From: a bacterium | GTDB lineage: Bacteria > Planctomycetota > Planctomycetia > Kolteriales > Kolteriaceae | Direction: 5' to 3' | NCBI GenBank assembly: GCA_019753235.1 | Contig: JAIELF010000016.1 | Location: forward strand, 24,673 to 88,672 | Length of the DNA: 64,000 bases | In this document: positions 27,010 through 35,817 of the stretch, in pieces | Layout of the letters: each line of letters opens with the position of its first letter | How positions within the stretch are numbered: the stretch's first letter is position 1 | The notes under the pieces: generated by a model | Databases searched by the model: none | What the model saw: only the letters and a program-made list of their open reading frames with translations | Told to the model about the DNA's origin: nothing | Made by a program: the position numbers and the translations under genes

Positions 27010-30000
27010 CTACGCGGCCGAGTCCGAGGATTCATCTTCGCGGTCGAGGATGTGTCCATCATCGGTGACGTCTTCGAGGCGAACAGAGACGCGAATCGAG
27101 ACGCCCGACTCTCGCTGCGTGATGCCGTGAAGAACGTCGGCGGCGGCCATGGTCGTCTTCGAGTGTGTGATGAGAATGAACTGGGACAGGTTGGTGTACT
27201 CTCGAAGAAGCTGAACGAAACGTCCGATGTTGGCTTCATCAAGGGCCGCATCGACTTCATCGAGAATGCAAAACGGGCTCGGCTTGGCTCGAAAGATCGC
27301 CATCACCAGGGCCACCGCGGTCATGGTCTTTTCACCACCCGAGAGAAGCGAAATGCTTTGCGGCTCCTTGCCGGGCGGTCGTGCCACGATCTCGATACCC
27401 GATTCTAGCACGTCCGATTCATCTTCTAGGACAATATCCGCCTTGCCACCGCCGAACAGCTTGCGAAAGAGTTCTTGAAAGTGAAAACGGATGGTGTCGA
27501 ACGAGTCGACAAACATTCGCTTGCATTCGTCGTTGATTCGGCCAATCAACTGGTCGAGATGTTTCTGAGCAGCAGCCAAGTCGGCCAACTGTAGTTCAAA
27601 GGTGGCCGCCCGTTGTTCAAGATCATCAAGCTCGGCCACGGCCTCGCTATTGACGCTTCCGAGCCGAGCGAGTTTGTCTCGCAGATCCTCGATCTCTGTC
27701 GCGATTTCTTCGTCGGGTAGATCGACTCGCTCGGCCATGCTGGCGCCGGCAACAGCGAGGTCGACGCCATAATCTTCTGCAAGCCGAGCGGTAAGTGAAT
27801 CACTTTTGAAGCGGAGTTCGGTGAGGCGGAGTTGCGATTGATGCAGGGTCGCTTGGTCCTCGGCCAGCGATCGGCGACGCTCGAAGAGGGATTCAGAAAG
27901 GCGTTTGCGTTCTTCCCGTCGAGCAAGGAGTTCCTCGGGGAAATCCCCCAACTCTCGATGGATCTGGTCCTTGGACTGAAAGAGGTAAGCCAATCGCGCA
28001 CGACTGTCGAGCAGATGGATCGAAGTCTCTTGACGGCGAAATTGATTGGTGCGGACTCGGCCAGCCAGTGCATCGACCTCGACCCGCTGCGAGTCAAGCT
28101 CGGCAAGAAGCTTCTGCTCTTCGTTACGAATCGATTGGATCCGTTCATCAATGACGGCAAGGAGGGTTCGGCTCTGTTGCATCATTTCGCTGAGCGAACG
28201 GAATTCGCTTTCGTGAGCGTCCCGTTCTTTCTGGGCAGCGATCTGCGATTGGCTGGCTTCCTTGGCGTGGTCGTGCATCTGCGCGAGTTGACGTTCAATC
28301 TGGCGGTAGCTTCGTTCCGTCTCCGCAATTTCTTCTCGCGTCCGGTCGAACTCGCCGCGGTGACTGATCCATTGCACTTCGAGGGATTGAATCCGGTCAT
28401 GTGTCTGCCGAAGGACGATGTCGATATGTCGGGCTTGTTCGCCTAGGGTCGATCGACGAATCTGTTGCTGGCCGAGCTGCTGTTCGATCTGACGAAGATG
28501 GATGTCGACCGCGTCGACCTTGTGCTGGAACGCTTTGACTTTTCGGTCCCAGTGGTCGGCCAATTCGAGCAGTGTTCGCCGTTCGGCAGATCGAGCAATG
28601 ATGCCGCTCGTTTTGTTGGGTGGACCAGTCCCAACCGAACCATCCGGTTCGATGATGTCCCCTTGTCTGGTGACAAAGCGCCAATCGAAAGATGGAGAAC
28701 CCAACGCGCGGGCGGCCGCAAAGTCGTCGGCCAAAAATGTCTGCCCCAAAAGCCGATCGACCAGCGGACGAATCGTAGGATCGCACTCGACGAGACTCGC
28801 CAACGTCGGCCATTGAAGGGTTTCTTCGCTGAGAACCATTCTCTCCGACGGAGGATCTTCAATGGCGAGGAAGTGGACTCGCCCGGGAAGTTGACGAGCA
28901 CGGTCGAGGAGTTCTGTGTCGAGATCCTCGAGTGATCGCACGACAAGCGACTGCGCTCTCGATCCGAGCGCCAATTCCACGATGTCGGCAAACTCGGGGG
29001 CGACGTCGATCTGCTCGGCGAGCACTCCTAAGATGGGTTGCCAATGCAGGGCCTGGTGGTCAGCACGCTCCGCAAGGATCGCTCGAACGCCGGCGTCGAG
29101 CCCCTCATGCCGAGCGAGGAGCTGTTCCAGAACATCGCGCCGGCTGTCGACAGCGATCTTCTCTTGCCGAGCCAACGCGAGGTCTTCTTGCCATTGAGTC
29201 TTCTCGGCCAGCAGGGCCTGGTGTTGTCCTTCAATCGTGGTGGCCTGATCGAGAAAGAGACGAAGTTGGCTTTTAATCGCTTGATCTTGTTCGAACAGCG
29301 AGGCCTCGTGGACTCGCCAAGCGGTCAGGCTTTCATGGGCGACGCGAATCGCCTCTTCAAGCCGATCATGTTGCTGCCATTGAAAAGAGGATTGACCGTC
29401 GAGGGCGGATTGTTCGTTTTCCAGTCGATAGATCTGGGCCAAGCATCCTTCGTGCTCGGTGCGATGCTCCTCCATGATCTTTTGTAACTGCTCGACCTGC
29501 TCCGAGAGCGATGCGTAGCGATCTTGCGATTGGCGACCTCGCTCGAGATGGGTCTCCTTCTCAGCCAGTGCCTCTTGGTGTCGATGACGCGCATCGGTGA
29601 GGCTCGTCTCAAGGAGACGCTCTCGTTGCTGGCCCGCGGCCCATTGCCGACCTAGGGCAAGCGATTCGTCGCTTAGCTCGCCGTCGCGAACCTGCTCGGC
29701 AGAAATCTCTGAGTCCAGAGTCGCCATCTGGGCCCGCACGTTCGAGAGTCGGCCCGTGATTTCCGCAACGAAAGCTTCGAGCTGACCGATTTGCTGCTCG
29801 ACCTGCGCGAGGCGCTGTTCATCCTGCTCGAGGTCTTGCCGAGTTATCTGCACTCGGCCTTCCAAAGGGCCGGCATGCGAACTAATCTGCGCGATCTCGT
29901 CGGCGTAGCGGGTGTACTCGTCCCTTCCCTGTTGCAGACGAAGGAGCTTGAAGCGGTCGGACAACTCACGAAAACGTTTCGCGCGAGTCGCTTGAGATCG

Positions 30001-30612
30001 AAGCGAACGGAGTTGTTTGTCGATCTCTTCTTTGATGTCTTGGACGCGAACGAGATTCTGCGCCACCCGTTCGAGCCTTTTGAGCGCCTCGATCTTTCGA
30101 GCTTTGAATCGGCTGATGCCGGCGGCCTCTTCGAAGATGAATCGGCGATCTTTTGTGGAGGACTGCAGAATCTGATCGACTTTGCCCTGCTCGATGATGC
30201 TGTAAGCGTGATGCCCCGCGCCTGTCCCTAGAAAAAGATCTTTGATGTCGCGCAGCCGAGCGACTTGACCGTTGATGAGGTACTCCCCTTCACCCGATCG
30301 GTAGACGCGCCGGGTGAGGACGACCTCGTCCGCGTCGGCGGGAAGATAGCGCTGAGTGTTGTCGAGCACGATGGAGACCTCGGCCATGCCGAGACTTCGC
30401 CGGGTGCCGCTACCGTTGAAAATGCAGTCGGCCATCTCTTTGCCGCGGAGGCTTTTGGCGCTCTGTTCGCCGAGGATCCATCGAATGGCATCGACGATGT
30501 TGCTTTTGCCCGAACCATTGGGCCCGACGATGGCGGAGATACCAGGATCGAAGTCGAGCCGAGTTTTGTCGGCAAAGCTCTTAAAGCCGACAAGCTCGAG
30601 CCGTTTAAGCAT
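27010..30612 (-). CDS. smc: Chromosome segregation protein SMC
   Basis: SMC is the ATP-driven condensin subunit that organises and segregates the chromosome. The product has 1200 residues, as expected. The N-terminal head has Walker A GPNGSGKSNIVDAIRWILGE at about residues 30-49. Two long coiled-coil arms flank a hinge near residues 510-650 (GVLAEQIDVAPEFADIVELA, Gly-rich end). The C-terminal head has the ABC signature LLSGGEKTMTAVALVMA and Walker B PFCILDEVDAALDEANIGRF. The ATG has a purine-rich site. Neither scpA nor scpB is in this window. It is preceded by the FlgI-like gene but separated by 250 bases. Confidence 0.97.
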   Translation of the reverse strand: MLKRLELVGFKSFADKTRLDFDPGISAIVGPNGSGKSNIVDAIRWILGEQSAKSLRGKEMADCIFNGSGTRRSLGMAEVSIVLDNTQRYLPADADEVVLTRRVYRSGEGEYLINGQVARLRDIKDLFLGTGAGHHAYSIIEQGKVDQILQSSTKDRRFIFEEAAGISRFKARKIEALKRLERVAQNLVRVQDIKEEIDKQLRSLRSQATRAKRFRELSDRFKLLRLQQGRDEYTRYADEIAQISSHAGPLEGRVQITRQDLEQDEQRLAQVEQQIGQLEAFVAEITGRLSNVRAQMATLDSEISAEQVRDGELSDESLALGRQWAAGQQRERLLETSLTDARHRHQEALAEKETHLERGRQSQDRYASLSEQVEQLQKIMEEHRTEHEGCLAQIYRLENEQSALDGQSSFQWQQHDRLEEAIRVAHESLTAWRVHEASLFEQDQAIKSQLRLFLDQATTIEGQHQALLAEKTQWQEDLALARQEKIAVDSRRDVLEQLLARHEGLDAGVRAILAERADHQALHWQPILGVLAEQIDVAPEFADIVELALGSRAQSLVVRSLEDLDTELLDRARQLPGRVHFLAIEDPPSERMVLSEETLQWPTLASLVECDPTIRPLVDRLLGQTFLADDFAAARALGSPSFDWRFVTRQGDIIEPDGSVGTGPPNKTSGIIARSAERRTLLELADHWDRKVKAFQHKVDAVDIHLRQIEQQLGQQQIRRSTLGEQARHIDIVLRQTHDRIQSLEVQWISHRGEFDRTREEIAETERSYRQIERQLAQMHDHAKEASQSQIAAQKERDAHESEFRSLSEMMQQSRTLLAVIDERIQSIRNEEQKLLAELDSQRVEVDALAGRVRTNQFRRQETSIHLLDSRARLAYLFQSKDQIHRELGDFPEELLARREERKRLSESLFERRRSLAEDQATLHQSQLRLTELRFKSDSLTARLAEDYGVDLAVAGASMAERVDLPDEEIATEIEDLRDKLARLGSVNSEAVAELDDLEQRAATFELQLADLAAAQKHLDQLIGRINDECKRMFVDSFDTIRFHFQELFRKLFGGGKADIVLEDESDVLESGIEIVARPPGKEPQSISLLSGGEKTMTAVALVMAIFRAKPSPFCILDEVDAALDEANIGRFVQLLREYTNLSQFILITHSKTTMAAADVLHGITQRESGVSIRVSVRLEDVTDDGHILDREDESSDSAA

Positions 30613-30817
30613 GGAACTCTCGACGACCCCGACAGGATTGGATCAGCATCACGCTTGGCCGGCCGACGAAAGGAAGATCCGGATTGCCCCAACCGGGCGT
30701 CGGCATCCATTTCTGTCGCGAAGAATCGGGGTATTGCCGATCTTCTGAGCCGGGAACGCTGCCGGTCTTCATTGACCTACATCGACCTACTGCTTCAAGT
30801 TATGACATTCTTATCCG

Positions 30818-30852
30818 TTCCGACAGAGCCGATCATTCGAGTCCTGTCGGAA
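30818..30852 (-). terminator. Terminator-like hairpin between the FlgI-like gene and smc
   Basis: TTCCGACAG (30818-30826) and CTGTCGGAA (30844-30852) make a perfect 9-bp stem with a 17-base loop, about 15 bases past the leftward stop of the FlgI-like gene. No T-run follows, so it would be a weak or factor-dependent terminator. Confidence 0.4.
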
Positions 30853-30864
30853 AGGGCCCGGGGG

Positions 30865-32748
30865 TCAGTTGGCCGCCCGTCCCATGGGGAAAAATCGGCG
30901 TTTTTTGGGTGCCGAGGAAGCGGTTTCACCCTCTTCGGACTCCTCCTCGTCGGGGTCTTTGACGATCGATGCTCGCGCGGGGCCTCGCAGTCCCTGACCA
31001 ATCGTGCCGCCAGCAACGGGTTGGTCGCCGTCTTGAAAGAGGTTGGGCGTCGCGGGATGAAAGCCCAGCCAGCGCTGAGAGTTCTTATCGTTGGCAATGG
31101 ATTCGATGGTCGCGTAACTCTGCGGTCGGGGCAGGGCGTTGATCTCCAGACGTCCCGAAAGATTGTTGTTTGCGGAAGCCTGCATCAGCAAGTCGACGAT
31201 ATCGGGATAGGTCGCCCCGAGATTACTCGCCTTTTCGATCACGTCGAGAATGCTGGTTGTTGCCATTTGCCTCTGCTCGCGAACCCCTTGCGAACTGGGA
31301 CGCGACGAATAGAGATGGACTTCATTTGTCCCTGCCGACGCAGTCACCGTCAGATGATCCCCCACTTGCATCGTCATCGGCGGGACAAATTGTTGATTGG
31401 GCTGAAAGAGAACAATCTCTCGTCGAAAGTTCCGCGAGAGATGGATCATCGGCGGGCCTTCGCTCTCGACGGCATGAATCGAAAATTCGTCCGGCCCCAT
31501 CAGTATCGGTCGAACCAAAGGATCGGTCTGATCCATCATCCAAAGCGAGCGGAATGCCCCGTAGCGAGCCTCGCTACTTTGTGAGCTGAGAAGCCGAGTG
31601 AGATGCGTCCGGGCGAGCGGTTGATCATGCGAGATCAGCGCCGCGAGCGCATACGCTCGGTAGAGGTTCGATCGGTCGGCAAGCTGTGCCAAGATCTTGT
31701 AGCCGGCCGGGTCTTTCATGTACGCGAGGCTCTGGGCGGAGCAGAATTGAACCAGATCGTTATCCGCAAGAAGACCTTCTTTCAAGACCGTCATGCTGGA
31801 GGGGCCAATCGCTTCGAGCCGAAGGGACGCTTCGATGGTTGTTTCGGGATTCATGAGATCTGCTTCGAGAAATCCTAGGATTTGCTCCTGAAACGTCTTC
31901 GATCGGCTCATCGGGATTCTTCGAACAACGTGCAGAAATCGCTCCGTGTTGTGGATGTACTCGATGGGAATGCCGAGCTTGATCGTCTGATAGTCGAGCG
32001 GGACAGCAATCTGTCGGGAGGCCTCCGACCGAATGGATCGAAAGCGTTGATTGATCTGTTCGGAGATTTGTCGGCTGCGCGCTTTGGACTTCTTTCCGTC
32101 TTCAAGCATCAGTCGAAAATCCCGGTCAGCAAGGAGTCGACCTCGTCCGAGCACGCGCCCCTTTTTGAGGGATGCTGCCCGAGCCGCTTCCGATTTCTCA
32201 TCCGCCATCACAAGGATGGGGCCGTCCACGCGCACCCAGGCATCCCCTTCGAGTGTTCCCTTGTTTTTAATGTGCTTACCCTTCGCAATGACGTGTTCTT
32301 TGAGATCTGTCTCGAGAAGGAATCCTCCCTTTAGGCTTTTCGCGTCGTCGCCGGGCGGGATCCAGACCTCCACGTCAACAAGATCCCCCTTTCGGCCTCC
32401 CGGCGGTACGGTTGTCCGCAAAAGAGCCAAGCAAGAGTTGGTTGATCGGAGCACATCGGCGGGGCTTTCGACCCCTCTCTTTTTCATCGTCTCGATCATG
32501 AGTCGACGGTACGTGTTGTTGGGGGGGTCGCTTCCGGTCCCTTCTAGACCCGTGACAAAGCCCAGCCCTTCGACCCGAAAAGGTTGCAGGCCGTCAAAGC
32601 CGGAACCGTCGCCGGTGGTGTCATAGTCGGGAGTTCGCATGACCGTGTCGTCGGCAGCGCGGATCGATTGACCCGCTCCCGCCAGCAGGGTTGCCAACAA
32701 GAGGATCTCGAGGGAGCGTCGTTGAAGACTCGTGGAACCGTCCCGCAT
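30865..32748 (-). CDS. FlgI-like (flagellar P-ring domain) secreted protein with HEAT-like repeats
   Basis: The product has 627 residues with a signal peptide (SLEILLLATLLAGAGQSIRA) ending near residue 31; AAGGG precedes the ATG by eight bases. Residues 50-270 match the FlgI pattern: FRVEGLGFVTGLEGTGSDPP, TVPPGGRKGDLVDVEVWIPP and SLKGGFLLETDL. After about residue 290 come helical HEAT-like repeats (LMNPETTIEASLRLEAIG, YKILAQLADRSNLYRAYALA). The C-terminus is acidic and basic low complexity (DEEESEEGE, KKRRFFP). FlgI forms the P-ring of flagella, but no flagellar gene is in the window, so a different envelope ring or scaffold is likely. A promoter lies just upstream. Confidence 0.8.
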   Translation of the reverse strand: MRDGSTSLQRRSLEILLLATLLAGAGQSIRAADDTVMRTPDYDTTGDGSGFDGLQPFRVEGLGFVTGLEGTGSDPPNNTYRRLMIETMKKRGVESPADVLRSTNSCLALLRTTVPPGGRKGDLVDVEVWIPPGDDAKSLKGGFLLETDLKEHVIAKGKHIKNKGTLEGDAWVRVDGPILVMADEKSEAARAASLKKGRVLGRGRLLADRDFRLMLEDGKKSKARSRQISEQINQRFRSIRSEASRQIAVPLDYQTIKLGIPIEYIHNTERFLHVVRRIPMSRSKTFQEQILGFLEADLMNPETTIEASLRLEAIGPSSMTVLKEGLLADNDLVQFCSAQSLAYMKDPAGYKILAQLADRSNLYRAYALAALISHDQPLARTHLTRLLSSQSSEARYGAFRSLWMMDQTDPLVRPILMGPDEFSIHAVESEGPPMIHLSRNFRREIVLFQPNQQFVPPMTMQVGDHLTVTASAGTNEVHLYSSRPSSQGVREQRQMATTSILDVIEKASNLGATYPDIVDLLMQASANNNLSGRLEINALPRPQSYATIESIANDKNSQRWLGFHPATPNLFQDGDQPVAGGTIGQGLRGPARASIVKDPDEEESEEGETASSAPKKRRFFPMGRAAN

Positions 32749-32821
32749 TGGTCATGCCCTTGTCTCGGTTGCAACGGGTTCGGAAAAGGAGCTTTCCAGA
32801 TTCCCCGCGGCGCGAAGCAAC

Positions 32822-32850
32822 CGAATAGCGCTCGGCCCGAATTGCGTCAA
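32822..32850 (-). promoter_or_regulatory. Predicted sigma-70-type promoter for the FlgI-like gene
   Basis: Read leftward, TTGACG (reverse complement at 32845-32850) and TATTCG (32822-32827) are separated by 17 bases; the -35 matches five of six consensus positions, the -10 three of six. It would give a leader of about 65 bases to the FlgI-like start. Confidence 0.4.
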
Positions 32851-32900
32851 GCGGATGTTGGTGGTTTGGGCGAACTAGCGAGAGTCTCGGCCAAAAGTTG

Positions 32901-34283
32901 TTATCGGCGAGTCTGATTTCGATAGAAGTGAGCCAACCGATCGGGAGACACGCCCAGAGCATACCCCGCCAAAACGAGCTGATTGATCCACCAGGTTCGC
33001 CAGGGACCGACCTGCTTCCAACGCCGGGCCGACGTCACCGCGTACGCGGGATCGATCACGATCCGCCCCATTCGAGATAGATCTCGGATCAAAGCGACGT
33101 CCTCGAGAATCGGCCATGGCCGAAAACCTCCCTGCGTCCAGAAGGTGCTCGCCCGACAGAATAAGGCTTGATCGCCGAAGGGGAGCGATAGCCAGCGAGA
33201 GCGGAAGTTGGTCCCCCAACGAATCATGCTCGGCACCGAGGAAGGTTCATCAACCCCAAAAGAAAAAGCGCCGCCGGCCACGTCGCTGTTCGAAAGATGC
33301 TGATGCACGCGTTCTGGAAAATCGTCTGGAAGAATCGTGTCCGCATGAAGGAACAAAAGCGACTCGCCTGCTGCGACCGATGCCCCCAAATTCAGTTGCG
33401 CGCCGCGACCATCTCGGCAGAGAAACGTCTTCGCGCCGGCTTGCCTTGCGATCGAGACGGTCTGGTCCGTGCTCCCGCCGTCGACGACGATCGTCTCGAT
33501 CGCTGACCGATGGGCGATGTTCTCGATGGTCTTGGCGATGGTCTTCTCTTCGTTCCAAGTTGGGATGATGACCGAAAGCGTCGCCGATTCGGTCATGCCG
33601 ACCGGCTGACGCGTGGCCTTTGTCCAATGTGGGAGATCTTCTGGATGGTCGATGTCTCCGAGTGGGGAAAGGATCGCCACCGACCAGTCTCGGCTCTTCA
33701 CGCGGGCGAGAGTTTCTTCGAAAACGGTCTCTGTTCCCCAGCGGATCCCTTCGAAGAGTGTTGATCGCGGCTCGCGCAGGCCGATCAAGTAGTATCCGCC
33801 ATCCCATGCGGGCCCCAGCACCACGTCACATCGCTGTAACGAATCGAATGCCTGTTGAATAAGAGCAGCATCAAGGTAGGGGGCATCGGTTCCCACGATC
33901 ACGGTGGGGCAGGGGCCTGCCGCGCTCGATCGTTGAAACGCGGCCAACATTCGCTGGCCGAGATCTCCTTCCGATTGGGGCGAGCATGGAATCTCGGTGC
34001 CGAAAAGTGAATAGAACTCGGCAGGGCTTCCGCCTGTAAGCGAAACCTCGATTTCAATGGGAAACTTCGAGGTCGCCTGAACGCGAGAAAGAGGTTCCGC
34101 CCAGGCGAGCGTTCGCCGAATCATGGCTTGTTGAAGGTCGGCAGCTCGTTGGGGACCGATCGCGGGAATCAAACGGGTTTTCGCCGCGCCCGCGACGGGA
34201 TATCGCGAAAAAATCCACAGCTTAGATTTCATGCCAGGGAAGGTTCGACGTGTCTCTTGAGCAGGGATCGGGCTCTCAGCCAT
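32901..34283 (-). CDS. Fused DUF2064 (TIGR04282) and family 2 glycosyltransferase (TIGR04283)
   Basis: The product has 460 residues from the ATG at 34283, which has GGAGGGAAG four bases upstream. Residues 20-225 match the DUF2064 nucleotidyltransferase-like family: WIFSRYPVAGAAKTRLIPAI, TVIVGTDAPYLDAALIQQAF, and LGPAWDGGYYLIGL. From residue 230 it is a GT-A fold: LSVIIPTWNEEKTIAKTI, IVVDGGSTDQTV, LFLHADTILPDDFPERVH, and GGAFSFG. These are the rSAM/selenodomain-associated transferases 1 and 2, usually two genes; here one reading frame joins them with no stop between. The sugar donor and acceptor are unknown. It precedes no matching radical SAM gene here. Confidence 0.85.
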   Translation of the reverse strand: MAESPIPAQETRRTFPGMKSKLWIFSRYPVAGAAKTRLIPAIGPQRAADLQQAMIRRTLAWAEPLSRVQATSKFPIEIEVSLTGGSPAEFYSLFGTEIPCSPQSEGDLGQRMLAAFQRSSAAGPCPTVIVGTDAPYLDAALIQQAFDSLQRCDVVLGPAWDGGYYLIGLREPRSTLFEGIRWGTETVFEETLARVKSRDWSVAILSPLGDIDHPEDLPHWTKATRQPVGMTESATLSVIIPTWNEEKTIAKTIENIAHRSAIETIVVDGGSTDQTVSIARQAGAKTFLCRDGRGAQLNLGASVAAGESLLFLHADTILPDDFPERVHQHLSNSDVAGGAFSFGVDEPSSVPSMIRWGTNFRSRWLSLPFGDQALFCRASTFWTQGGFRPWPILEDVALIRDLSRMGRIVIDPAYAVTSARRWKQVGPWRTWWINQLVLAGYALGVSPDRLAHFYRNQTRR

Positions 34284-34333
34284 TCTTCCCTCCACGGTCT
34301 ATTCTTCCCTCCACGGGACGTTCTTCCCTCCAC
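34283..34333. repeat. 19-bp tandem repeat over the glycosyltransferase ribosome site
   Basis: TTCTTCCCTCCAC recurs at 34283, 34302 and 34321 with an exact 19-base period; the first two full units differ only in their last bases. Read leftward the unit contains GTGGAGGGAAGAA, so the Shine-Dalgarno sequence of the fused glycosyltransferase is present three times in tandem. Confidence 0.85.
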
Positions 34334-34649
34334 AGGTTTTCCCAAGGAAAACCGAGTCGCGCCAACAGCATGAGTCTCGCTTCGAGAATCAATCCACGCC
34401 GCCAAGATGGGATCATATCGGTACTTCGCACTCTTCCTCCGATCAATTTACCGGCGGCACGAGGATTGTCCGCTGCCCTGGGGAGCTTCCTGATTCATGC
34501 GAAACTTCCGCGGGTCGAAGCGTCTTCGCCGAGGATCTGTGACCTTGAAAGATGGAATCGGCCTCGTCTTCCCGCAGAATACAAGCGTCGAGAAAGAGAG
34601 GCCGGCCGACTCGCGGCAAATAGAAGCAAAACAAAATGAGGTGGTTACG
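34334..34649. other. Divergent intergenic region upstream of aroB
   Basis: This gap lies between the glycosyltransferase leader repeat and the aroB start. The aroB frame is open through part of it, but the predicted residues there (RNFRGSKRLRRGSVTLKDG) are not family-like and the start was set at 34650. I see no clear -35/-10 pair or RNA gene. Confidence 0.35.
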
Positions 34650-35747
34650 GTGAAGACCGTCCCGGTCCGATTAGGATCGAGAAGTTATGAGATCGAGATC
34701 GGAACCAACCTTTTGGGTCGGGTCGTCAAGCGATTGGCATGTCTGGCCGCGGGTCGACAGGTCGTGGTCGTGACGGACGAAAACGTCTCGTCAACGTATG
34801 CCGACCCTCTCCTCTCGTCGCTTCGAGAGTCAGGCTTCACACCTTTGTTGGCGGTCGTGCCGCCCGGCGAGTCAAGTAAATCGCTGTCGATCGCATCGGG
34901 TCTTTTCGACCAAATGATTCACTCGAATGCCGACCGTCGGACCGTGGTGATCGCGCTTGGTGGCGGCGTCGTCGGAGACTTGGCAGGCTTCGTGGCGGCC
35001 ACGTACGCTCGCGGGGTCTCCTTCTATCAAATACCAACCACGCTTTTGGCGATGGTCGATTCTTCGGTCGGCGGCAAGGTCGGCATTGATCACCCTTTGG
35101 CGAAGAACATGATCGGCGCATTTCATCAGCCTATCGGCGTCACATGCGACATTGATTTGCTCGCCTCGCTTCCCGACAGGCAATATCGCTGTGGATTGGC
35201 AGAGGTCGTGAAGTACGGCGTGATCATGGATCCCATTTTTTTCGAGATGATCGAAACATCGATCGATGCCATCAATCAGCGAGACCCGCTTGTGGTGGCA
35301 ACGATGGTCGCGAGATGTTGCGAACTCAAGGCCCAGGTGGTGGAAGAGGATGAGTTCGAGACCACCGGCCGGCGCGCCATTCTCAACTACGGCCATACAT
35401 TCGCTCATGCGTTCGAAACGGCAGCCGACTACGAAAAGGTTCAGCACGGCGAAGCGGTCGCGATGGGGATGATCTGTGCCGCTCGACTCGCCGAGCGATT
35501 GGGGCGAATCGATGGTCAAATCAATCATCGACAGCGTGCGTTATGGAAATCGCTTCAATTGCCGACCGTTGTTCCATCGTGGCTGCTGGAAGAAGACTTG
35601 ATCGCGTCGATGCGAAAAGACAAAAAGTCGCTGGCGGGTCGGTTGCGATTCGTGCTGCCCACGCGACTAGGGCACGTTTCAATCGTGGAGGATGTGGACG
35701 AATCGCTGGTACAAGAAGTGATGCGGGAGTGCTCGCAGTCCCCTTAA
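34650..35747 (+). CDS. aroB: 3-dehydroquinate synthase
   Basis: AroB makes 3-dehydroquinate from DAHP in the shikimate pathway, using NAD and zinc. The product has 365 residues from a GTG at 34650, chosen because GAGGTG lies six bases upstream and the protein then starts VKTVPVRLGSRSYEIEIG like the family; the longer open frame has an unnatural N-terminus. Signatures are ALGGGVVGDLAGFVAATYAR, IPTTLLAMVDSSVGGKVGI, KNMIGAFHQP, GLAEVVKYGVIMD, and the zinc site NYGHTFAHAFE with GEAVAMGM. It is followed after 70 bases by a metallo-hydrolase gene on the same strand. Confidence 0.96.
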   Translation: MKTVPVRLGSRSYEIEIGTNLLGRVVKRLACLAAGRQVVVVTDENVSSTYADPLLSSLRESGFTPLLAVVPPGESSKSLSIASGLFDQMIHSNADRRTVVIALGGGVVGDLAGFVAATYARGVSFYQIPTTLLAMVDSSVGGKVGIDHPLAKNMIGAFHQPIGVTCDIDLLASLPDRQYRCGLAEVVKYGVIMDPIFFEMIETSIDAINQRDPLVVATMVARCCELKAQVVEEDEFETTGRRAILNYGHTFAHAFETAADYEKVQHGEAVAMGMICAARLAERLGRIDGQINHRQRALWKSLQLPTVVPSWLLEEDLIASMRKDKKSLAGRLRFVLPTRLGHVSIVEDVDESLVQEVMRECSQSP

Positions 35748-35817
35748 ACCTTCGCGTTGGTTGCCTTCGACGTTTGCCCCTCGTGAGCGTGATTTTGGCG
35801 AACACAAGGAATTCCAT

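Noticed and set aside
30865..32748. Flagellar gene cluster
   Set aside because: Only one FlgI-like domain is present and its architecture is not that of true FlgI; no other flagellar genes nearby.
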